Positions 46,678 to 53,093 of a stretch of DNA of 64,000 nt are shown here, piece after piece; within the stretch, counting starts at the first letter, position 1; the number at the start of each line of letters is the position of its first letter. Source of the DNA: Emcibacter sp. (GTDB taxonomy: Bacteria > Pseudomonadota > Alphaproteobacteria > Sphingomonadales > Emcibacteraceae); NCBI GenBank assembly GCA_021774785.1, contig JAJFIQ010000006.1, forward strand, positions 1-64,000, read 5' to 3'. The notes beneath the pieces are model-generated. The model made no database searches. It was not told the DNA's origin and saw only the letters and a list, made by a program, of their open reading frames with translations. Position numbers and translations under genes: made by a program.

Positions 46678-46839
46678 ATGAACTATGTGATATTAGATGA
46701 CTTTGAGATCAAAAACCTTCAGGAAAAAGTAAACGCCTATATTAAAAAGGGCTACCGACCCACTGGGGGCGTATCGGCCGTAAATCAAAAAGACGGTTTC
46801 ATCGAATATCTGCAAAGCATGGTTAAAGAAGACCAATAA
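46678..46839 (+). CDS. DUF1737-like small protein
   Basis: This 53-residue protein has AGGAG 8 bases before the ATG. The pattern, a V-E/Q-EKVNAYI-KGYRPTGGVS core followed by YLQSMV, matches the DUF1737 family of small proteins of unknown function. It is the last gene of the oah-bcr-fdx run and directly precedes a strong terminator, so it is likely cotranscribed. A link to benzoyl-CoA reduction is inferred from position only. Confidence 0.65.
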   Translation: MNYVILDDFEIKNLQEKVNAYIKKGYRPTGGVSAVNQKDGFIEYLQSMVKEDQ

Positions 46840-46842
46840 AAT

Positions 46843-46873
46843 AAAGGGCCGGTGTCAAAAACACTGGCCCTTT
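46843..46873. terminator. Bidirectional terminator after bcr operon
   Basis: AAAGGGCCGGTGT (46843-46855) pairs fully with ACACTGGCCCTTT (46861-46873), one G-T pair, 5-base loop. A-rich and T-rich flanks serve both the bcr operon (+) and the convergent GNAT gene (-). Confidence 0.85.
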
Positions 46874-46907
46874 AATACTTACGCTACTAAAGCTAAATAC
46901 TGATACT

Positions 46908-47885
46908 TTATACTGCTTTCGTAAAAGACAGACTTTGTGCAGGTTCAAAGCCGTTATTTTGTAAAAATCCGGCTAACGCCAATTGTTTAGCACCAACCTC
47001 TGTACGAACTGTATCCGCCCTCAGTACCGTGAGGTTAGCCATAAGTTGCGACAATAAAGCACTACCCACATTTTTGCTGGAATAGCCCGGATCAACGCCC
47101 AATGTATCAATGATGGCAGAGGGTTCTGTTTTACCAAATTCCCCAAAATCCACACGCGCCATGACAAAGCCGACCACATGCTCATCAAGCTCGGCCACCA
47201 GTGATACACGAATACCGGATTCGTTCAAAATCTCATCCATCTTGCGCTCAAAATATGATGAACGGCTGTAACCCATAATTTTACCATCAATCTTCATGAT
47301 TGCCGCCAAGTCGCCTTCGCTTAGACTGCGACAGGGCACCTGATCACGGGATAAGGCGGCTATATCATCACTTGAGGGATCACTATAATCAATTTCAAAG
47401 GGTTCATCTTCATCTTCGGCAACTTCTGTATCCAGGTAACTGGTTTCACGCTCATAAATAATGCGCGGAGCCAAAAGAAACCCGGTTGCCGCAAAGAAAT
47501 GCAGCATACTCTGATCATCCCAATCTGCCTGACTGCGAATTTCGTGAATATTCTTGTTTTTGATGATTGTCGACAGCTCTTCCATCAGATGATAACCGAT
47601 GCCCTTTCCCTGCGCGTCACTACTAACACCTATGCCATCAACCACGGCAACTGTCTTGTCCCCACCAAAAGCCCCCTGCTGAAGCCGGACAAGAAGATAA
47701 CCCTGCAAGTCACCATTATTCTCGTAAGCAATATAGATAAACTGCTTTGGCTCATTCAGAGCCGCCGTAACACGCCGTTCAAAGAAACCCTTACGGGAGC
47801 GGCCTGTGTTATTCTCATCTATTTCAATGACCTGTGGCAAATCATTCGCCGTAAGTGGTCTCATCTTTCCTTCAAATTCAGTCAC
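46908..47885 (-). CDS. Tandem GNAT acetyltransferase-like protein
   Basis: This 325-residue protein has two GNAT domains. The first, about residues 8-145, has VVDGIGVSSDAQGKGIGYHLMEEL. The second, about 185-320, has IIDTLGVDPGYSSKNVGSALLSQL, in which the acetyl-CoA loop is less canonical. The two are joined by an acidic linker. Substrate unknown. A related single-domain GNAT protein is encoded at 50451, and both lie around the hemerythrin/NnrS-like genes, so this small family may belong to one regulon. Confidence 0.85.
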   Translation of the reverse strand: MTEFEGKMRPLTANDLPQVIEIDENNTGRSRKGFFERRVTAALNEPKQFIYIAYENNGDLQGYLLVRLQQGAFGGDKTVAVVDGIGVSSDAQGKGIGYHLMEELSTIIKNKNIHEIRSQADWDDQSMLHFFAATGFLLAPRIIYERETSYLDTEVAEDEDEPFEIDYSDPSSDDIAALSRDQVPCRSLSEGDLAAIMKIDGKIMGYSRSSYFERKMDEILNESGIRVSLVAELDEHVVGFVMARVDFGEFGKTEPSAIIDTLGVDPGYSSKNVGSALLSQLMANLTVLRADTVRTEVGAKQLALAGFLQNNGFEPAQSLSFTKAV

Positions 47886-47911
47886 TTAAAATCTCCGTCA
47901 TTAGAATTTTG

Positions 47912-48418
47912 TCACCGCATCTCTGAATATGCCATCATCAGTTCCGCGTCCTCATCTTCTTCAATAATATCTTCCAGCATAGGTAACAGGGCCATTTCCT
48001 CTTTCTGAATATGTGAAATCATCCGTTCAATCAACTCAACGCCACTGATACGAAACTGAACCCATGATGCATCAACAAAGCCGTCTGAGCGCGCCGCTTT
48101 TGCCAATTCAGATAACAAATTACCCAAGGGCAAAATCACATTATGCTCACCCGTCAAAATAGAACTTATGGGGCTATCGCCCATGGCGGCAAGTAAGGGG
48201 AAAAGCTTCTCTTCCTCAAAAGAGAAATGATTTTTCACATCACATTCCACAAGATTGATAATATCCCCCAGAAGCGACGTTATTTCCGCATTGTCGCCCA
48301 CGGGGGTTTTCTTAGGCCCATATTTTTGAAATACCCCTTCAAGCCTTTCCAGAACACTGATGGTCACTAGATGCTCATCGTGAAGTGTCCTGGTAATGTG
48401 ATGGTCAAACGAAAACAT
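47912..48418 (-). CDS. Hemerythrin HHE-domain protein
   Basis: This 168-residue four-helix protein has di-iron ligand motifs HHITRTLHDEHLVTI at the N-terminus, HFSFEEEKLFPLL in the middle and HIQKEEMALLPMLEDII near the C-terminus. Such proteins bind O2 or NO, or repair iron centres (RIC/YtfE-like), and are common in nitrosative-stress loci. The motif GGTACTGTAATAC lies 30 bases before the ATG. It ends 26 bases before the tandem GNAT gene. Confidence 0.85.
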   Translation of the reverse strand: MFSFDHHITRTLHDEHLVTISVLERLEGVFQKYGPKKTPVGDNAEITSLLGDIINLVECDVKNHFSFEEEKLFPLLAAMGDSPISSILTGEHNVILPLGNLLSELAKAARSDGFVDASWVQFRISGVELIERMISHIQKEEMALLPMLEDIIEEDEDAELMMAYSEMR

Positions 48419-48447
48419 AGGGCTTTTATCCTTTAATATGGTATTTT

Positions 48448-48460
48448 GGTACTGTAATAC
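48448..48460. promoter_or_regulatory. GGTACTGTAATAC motif upstream of hemerythrin gene
   Basis: Best example of the GGTAYTGTRRTRC motif shared with the oah-bcr and DUF2249 promoters; its GTACTG/TAATAC halves form an imperfect palindrome 30 bases before the start codon. Confidence 0.5.
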
Positions 48461-48510
48461 TTATTTAAAAAGAAATCAACCAATATCTATATATTTAGCA
48501 CATCATGTTT

Positions 48511-49788
48511 TTAAGGAGTTTTCGGCTGGTTCCTGGTCATATGGCACACCACGGTAATCAGATAACAAAGCAGCCCGGACGCACCAATAAATCCAAGCAC
48601 AGCCCCGATCTTTATGATCACAAAAATATCAAGAATTACCCCAAAAGACACCACCGCCAGACCGGACAAATGTCCCACGGCATTGACCATTAAGAGCCTC
48701 TCATCCGCCATAGATGACGCCAGCATGGGTATTCCCCCACTGCCAGAGGTATGCATACTGCTCAGAAAGGGAATGATCCTTTGTAGAATTCCCGTAAGAA
48801 AGGTCAATAACCACCCGACGACAGCCAGAACACCAAAAAGCGTATGTCCCGTCTCCGACCAATATCCCATAAGACCCGCCGCACCCCATATGATGGTAAG
48901 GCCCAACATAGCCCAGCCAACCCGAATGAGCAGAAACGGTGTCCCAAGACGCTTTCTCATACGTGCGCCATAAACCCGCATCATGCCATAGAGATAAACC
49001 CCAACACCGACCATTGCCAAGAAAATACCAATCAATGAAACCCAATTAAGGTAAATATTGACCCCTACCAAAATTGCAATTATTGCAAGAGTATTGCTGG
49101 CAACAGACAGGCGACCAATCTTTTCCGACGGTGCTGGGGCCAAAGCAAACATGGGCACCAGAATATAAGAAAACCCCATTGCAAGAAGGCTCATAAAACC
49201 AAATATCGCCAAAATAAAATGACTTAACACCATAGCCAGATGATCAGACATAAACCCATGTTCCATATCAATAATTAACATGATACCCAGTATAAGCAAC
49301 CCAATCAGAGACAGCATAGCTGTCCAGCAATGCGCCATTATGGCTGCCATGCCCTGAACCCCGCGAATGTTATTTATTATCAGATAAAAGAATATCAGAA
49401 GACCAATAGCAGTTAATATTGCCCCCCCCATCATCCCAAGATGCTCACCCTGAAACATACCATAGGCCAACAGCATAAATCCCGGAATATAAACCCATGA
49501 TAACAGACGGCAAATCCAGAACCCTCTAAAAGCTTTCCGCGTTGCCACCGAAAGTAGCTGTAATGACGCCCCGATCACTGTCATGGTCAATATACCCAAT
49601 GTGGCAATATGAATCATGCTCAATAATGGTCCGCTTCCGATCATATAACCGGTCAAGTCAGCCGCATTGAAGAAAAGCGTCACCCAGAACAACATATAAC
49701 AAATCATTGCCACCATAAAAAACCGAAAAGGAATAGACGGCGGCAAAAGCCGGCTATTGGCTCCCGATAAAAAATTTGTCCCGATCAT
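48511..49788 (-). CDS. Polytopic NnrS-like heme/copper-type membrane protein
   Basis: This 425-residue protein has about 12 membrane helices and several in-membrane histidines (LLSMIHIATLG, IMAHCWTA, VLSHFILAI, SETGHTLFGV), a pattern seen in NnrS and heme-copper-oxidase-like proteins involved in nitric oxide metabolism. The identity is by pattern, not by a firm signature. It is translationally coupled to the DUF2249 gene by an ATGA overlap. Confidence 0.6.
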   Translation of the reverse strand: MIGTNFLSGANSRLLPPSIPFRFFMVAMICYMLFWVTLFFNAADLTGYMIGSGPLLSMIHIATLGILTMTVIGASLQLLSVATRKAFRGFWICRLLSWVYIPGFMLLAYGMFQGEHLGMMGGAILTAIGLLIFFYLIINNIRGVQGMAAIMAHCWTAMLSLIGLLILGIMLIIDMEHGFMSDHLAMVLSHFILAIFGFMSLLAMGFSYILVPMFALAPAPSEKIGRLSVASNTLAIIAILVGVNIYLNWVSLIGIFLAMVGVGVYLYGMMRVYGARMRKRLGTPFLLIRVGWAMLGLTIIWGAAGLMGYWSETGHTLFGVLAVVGWLLTFLTGILQRIIPFLSSMHTSGSGGIPMLASSMADERLLMVNAVGHLSGLAVVSFGVILDIFVIIKIGAVLGFIGASGLLCYLITVVCHMTRNQPKTP

Positions 49789-50345
49789 GATTTATTTCCT
49801 TGGTAAATCCGAACCTTCAACCCATCTTCATTTTCTTCAAGCGTCTCTGCATACCAATTTTGCTCGCTAAGTTCCGGATAAAGATAGATGGGATCGCGTA
49901 TAAGACGCACCATGAAGTTATCCCCCCCTTCTCCGCCCTTAATCACTTTCAGAATAGCAATCATGGGGTTTGGCGGCTCTAGCTTACGCAAATCCATTTC
50001 CAGCATCCCCTCATGCCAATATAAGGGAAAAGGCGGCAAGTCAGAAATATCCGGCAGGGCAGGAAGATCTACCGTATCCTGTTTTTTAAAAAATACCCGC
50101 CAATGCTTGTCAGATATTGGAACGGCATTACTTTCATAACCCCTTGCCCCCAACATACGTCGCAATGGCACCGGATCAAACGGGGCGTCAATCAATAAAA
50201 TGTCATCTGATGATAGCAAATCCACCTTCACCAGTATCTGTTGCAGGGGGTCAACACCCCCCGTCAATATGGGGCGCACATCCATATGCACGCATTCATC
50301 TACATTAAGGTTAGCAAACCATACCGGTTGTATTCTGCCTGTCAT
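49785..50345 (-). CDS. Tandem DUF2249-like protein
   Basis: This 186-residue soluble protein has two TusA-fold/DUF2249-like modules. The first begins DVRPILTGGVDPLQQIL with a following LLIDAPFDPVPLRRML. The second begins MLEMDLRKLEPPNPMIAIL. These proteins are typically found beside hemerythrins, nitric-oxide-related genes and Rrf2 regulators; biochemical role unknown. ATG 50345 has a GGAT site at good distance; ATG 50354 is an alternative. An in-frame extension up to 50648 exists but is antisense to the GNAT gene and unlikely to be translated. Confidence 0.7.
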   Translation of the reverse strand: MTGRIQPVWFANLNVDECVHMDVRPILTGGVDPLQQILVKVDLLSSDDILLIDAPFDPVPLRRMLGARGYESNAVPISDKHWRVFFKKQDTVDLPALPDISDLPPFPLYWHEGMLEMDLRKLEPPNPMIAILKVIKGGEGGDNFMVRLIRDPIYLYPELSEQNWYAETLEENEDGLKVRIYQGNKS

Positions 50346-50388
50346 ATTTTTCATCCACAACAATGTCTTGAAGGTAGCACAGTAAATT

Positions 50389-50401
50389 GGTATTGTAATG
50401 C
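50389..50401. promoter_or_regulatory. GGTATTGTAATGC motif in DUF2249/GNAT divergent promoter
   Basis: Third copy of GGTAYTGTRRTRC, 44 bases before the DUF2249 start and 50 before the GNAT start. Confidence 0.45.
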
Positions 50402-50450
50402 GCAAATTATAGTTAAAAACAAAAAAACTGTCAGGGAATGTATAGCTTAA

Positions 50451-50936
50451 ATGGCTAATATTAATGAGTTTCACGAGGAAAGCGGCATAACTGTCCGTAA
50501 TGCCTGTGATGGCGATCTGCTCCGCATTATCGCACTGGACGGACAGATAAGTGGTATAAACAAGCAGGAATACTGGCAGGAATCCTTTCGCCGTTTCAGT
50601 GGTACAAAAGACGGACGCCATTTCCTTGTTGCGGAAAAGGACGGCCATATAGCCGGTTTCATCGTTGGGGAAATTCGGGCATGGGAATTTGGCTCACCGC
50701 CCGGTGGCTGGGTCTTCTCGCTGACCGTTGATCCGGATACGCGCCTTGGCGGTGTGGCGACCATAATGTTCGACACCATCTGCCGTTGCTTCAAACAAGC
50801 CGGGGTCGACAAGGTTCATACCATGATCGACCGCAGCAACATCACCGTCATGTCTTTCTTCCGAAGTCAGGGCATGATGGCGGGTAGCAGCATTCCATTA
50901 GAGATAGATTTATCCGAGAGGGAGGAGTCGTCATGA
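50451..50936 (+). CDS. GNAT-family N-acetyltransferase
   Basis: This 161-residue single-domain acetyltransferase has acetyl-CoA-binding motif VDPDTRLGGVATIMFDTI and a C-terminal IDRSNITVMSFFRSQGM. Its stop overlaps the Rrf2 gene start (ATGA), so the two are translationally coupled. Substrate unknown. Confidence 0.88.
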   Translation: MANINEFHEESGITVRNACDGDLLRIIALDGQISGINKQEYWQESFRRFSGTKDGRHFLVAEKDGHIAGFIVGEIRAWEFGSPPGGWVFSLTVDPDTRLGGVATIMFDTICRCFKQAGVDKVHTMIDRSNITVMSFFRSQGMMAGSSIPLEIDLSEREESS

Positions 50937-51367
50937 AATTGCAAAGATCAAGCCGACTGGCCCTTTATTCCGTCCTAGAACTGGCTTCACGTCCTGACGA
51001 GCAATTATCCGCATCGGATATTGCGGCGAAATTTGATGTCTCGCTCAACCATCTGGCCAAGGTATTACGTGACCTTGGCCGGGCCAGAATGGTTGAAGCC
51101 GTACGCGGCGCGGGGGGCGGTTACCGTTTTTGCGGCAATGCCAGACGTACAACCCTGAAAGATGTGGTGGAAGTATTTGAACCGATCACCCTCCATGATG
51201 CTGGTGGATATGAACCAGGTGACAAAACCGATTTCGGTGCCTCCCTCGCGGTGGTCCTCGGCGAAATAGACGACATCGCCGTGGCCACGCTGGATTCCAT
51301 CACCATCGAAACCATGCTGAAGCTCACCAACAGGGTTCAGAAGCAGACCGCCTTAGAAACTGCCTGA
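50933..51367 (+). CDS. Rrf2-family transcriptional regulator without Fe-S cysteines
   Basis: This 144-residue protein has an Rrf2 winged helix (SRLALYSVLELASRP, ASDIAAKFDVSLNHLAKVLRDLGRARMVEAVRGAGGGY). The IscR/NsrR three-cysteine cluster ligands are missing; the only cysteine is in YRFCGNA. In other respects it resembles NsrR in size and in the GxGGGY wing. It is coupled to the GNAT gene and adjacent to the hemerythrin/NnrS-like module, so it may control that module through the GGTAYTGTRRTRC motif (inference). Confidence 0.88.
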   Translation: MKLQRSSRLALYSVLELASRPDEQLSASDIAAKFDVSLNHLAKVLRDLGRARMVEAVRGAGGGYRFCGNARRTTLKDVVEVFEPITLHDAGGYEPGDKTDFGASLAVVLGEIDDIAVATLDSITIETMLKLTNRVQKQTALETA

Positions 51368-51544
51368 TATTTAAAAGTCAAACCGCCAGATTGCACGCAT
51401 GAACATCATGGACCTTATGATGGGACAAAACCTCTGTTACACGATTCTCATGCTCTCTATCTCGAATATTTATCTTGATTACTTCTTTTTACCTAAAGCA
51501 CTATTAGCCTTCCGGCTATATTGACAAGAGAAGTAAAAATAAAT

Positions 51545-52462
51545 CTATCTGCCGAATATATCCGCTGGTGTCAGAATGGGGTCCAGAACGCCAGCCTTGA
51601 ATATCAACACACGAAACAGGCAAAATCCAAACATGATTGATCCCGCAGCGGCAAGGGTCGTAATGAAATTAACCGGTGCAAACATAAGGATCACTAAAGG
51701 CAGAACGGTCCCAATGCCAATAACGCCGTATAAGAATGGTCGTGATAGAAAATCCTTTGTCAAAAGCTCGTAAGACTGTTGCGCACCTTTGGAACCATGT
51801 TTCGCCCCATGCAGCAGGCTCAATATGGTCAACAGCACCGCCGCCACCAGAATGGTCTGGACCGTACCAACCATGGTCAATTGGCTTTCACCAGCGACAG
51901 GGAACCCAAAGGCATTCAGCGCCAGAACCAGCGATGTTCCCGCCAACAAGCCATATAACATACTCGATACCGGCATTAATCCGGTACTCCATAATGCTAT
52001 TGCCGTGGAATGTGACATGGCGAAACCCTGATAGACCACAACCATCATCGCGCCTGCCATGGCAAGCCAATAGACAGGCATCACAAAAGCGTCCGGCACC
52101 ATACCAAACAGTTGTCCAAAGACATGCACCACCCCAAAACCAACAAAGAAAATAATACCCCATAGGCCCCGGCTGATCCACGACCGATCAGGGCGTAACA
52201 TGGCCCGCCATGATTTTCTTGGCACCCCCATATGGGTCAAATGAAAGAATGTTTTACCCACGCCGGTTATCAACAAGCCCAGAATAATACCCGGCATGAA
52301 ATTCAACAGCATGGACGTGAGGAACAGCCCAGCACCCGTTTCCCCGCAAAAGAATGCGGTTGCCATTGGTGTATCCCAGTAGCGTTGGAACCGATAGCCG
52401 GATTTAAAGGTGCGCCCGACAAACCCGGGGCGAAGTACATTTTTTAAACTCATATTAGCCAT
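51545..52462 (-). CDS. NrfD/DmsC-type membrane anchor of molybdoenzyme (PadD-like)
   Basis: This 305-residue integral membrane protein has about eight helices of the NrfD/PsrC/DmsC class, with CGETGAGLFLTSMLL near residue 40 and AMSHSTAIALW near 165. It would take electrons from the Fe-S subunit and reduce quinone. It is third in the operon after the catalytic and Fe-S subunits, 16 bases behind the latter. In Thauera-type bacteria the same arrangement forms phenylacetyl-CoA:acceptor oxidoreductase; other DMSO-reductase-family complexes are possible. Confidence 0.8.
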   Translation of the reverse strand: MANMSLKNVLRPGFVGRTFKSGYRFQRYWDTPMATAFFCGETGAGLFLTSMLLNFMPGIILGLLITGVGKTFFHLTHMGVPRKSWRAMLRPDRSWISRGLWGIIFFVGFGVVHVFGQLFGMVPDAFVMPVYWLAMAGAMMVVVYQGFAMSHSTAIALWSTGLMPVSSMLYGLLAGTSLVLALNAFGFPVAGESQLTMVGTVQTILVAAVLLTILSLLHGAKHGSKGAQQSYELLTKDFLSRPFLYGVIGIGTVLPLVILMFAPVNFITTLAAAGSIMFGFCLFRVLIFKAGVLDPILTPADIFGR

Positions 52463-52478
52463 TGTAATTCTCCTCAGA

Positions 52479-53093
52479 TTAATCGATGTAATATACTTTA
52501 GGACGGGTATTTTTTTCCGCTAGCGGCTGTTGGCCCTTTCGATCCCGGATCAGCTTACTAACCTTGCTGTCCGGGTTATCAAGATCACCAAATATACGCG
52601 CATCCGTCGGGCATGTAGCGACACAGGCCGGGTCTTTGCCCGCATCAACGCGCTCTGAGCAGAAATCACATTTGGTGAAGGTTCCGCATTCAAAGCGGGA
52701 ATAGCCCTGCTCCTCAAAGGGGGTCAGATTGCCATCACCGAAAAGTCCACCCTTTATCTGGGTTTCCTCAATCTGGGTTCGCATATCATAGGGGCAGGCC
52801 ACCGCACAGGAACCGCAGCCAATGCATTTGGCCCCGTCCACCATGACAATACCGTCATCGCGGGTATAGGTTGCCCCGCTTGGGCAGACTTTCTCGCACG
52901 GGGCATCTTCACAATGATTGCAGATGGTCGGCAGATAGGTACGCGACACATTAGGATATTCGCCCGTTTCCGCACTTAGAGTACGGGTGAAGAACACACC
53001 ATCCGGCAGTGAGTTCTCTTGCTTACAGGCCACCGTACAGGCATTGCAGCCGATACAGCGTTTGACATCAAATACCATTCCATAACTGGTCAT
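52479..53093 (-). CDS. Four-cluster Fe-S subunit of molybdoenzyme (PadC-like)
   Basis: This 204-residue DmsB/PhsB-type ferredoxin has four cysteine groups (CIGCNACTVACKQE, CNHCEDAPCEKVCP, CIGCGSCAVACPYD, CDFCSERVDAGKDPACVATCP), enough for four [4Fe-4S] clusters. It has no signal peptide, consistent with a cytoplasmic complex. Its start overlaps the catalytic subunit stop by 4 bases. It carries electrons from the molybdenum subunit to the membrane anchor. Confidence 0.92.
   Translation of the reverse strand: MTSYGMVFDVKRCIGCNACTVACKQENSLPDGVFFTRTLSAETGEYPNVSRTYLPTICNHCEDAPCEKVCPSGATYTRDDGIVMVDGAKCIGCGSCAVACPYDMRTQIEETQIKGGLFGDGNLTPFEEQGYSRFECGTFTKCDFCSERVDAGKDPACVATCPTDARIFGDLDNPDSKVSKLIRDRKGQQPLAEKNTRPKVYYID

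Noticed and set aside
50346-50648. N-terminal extension of the DUF2249-like protein
   Set aside because: The frame continues upstream to 50648, but it lies antisense to the GNAT gene, shows no DUF2249 similarity, and good ATG starts exist at 50345/50354.
51399-51524. 41-codon plus-strand ORF in the gap after the Rrf2 gene
   Set aside because: Hydrophobic and Met-rich, but without a ribosome site or recognisable family; not supported as a gene.
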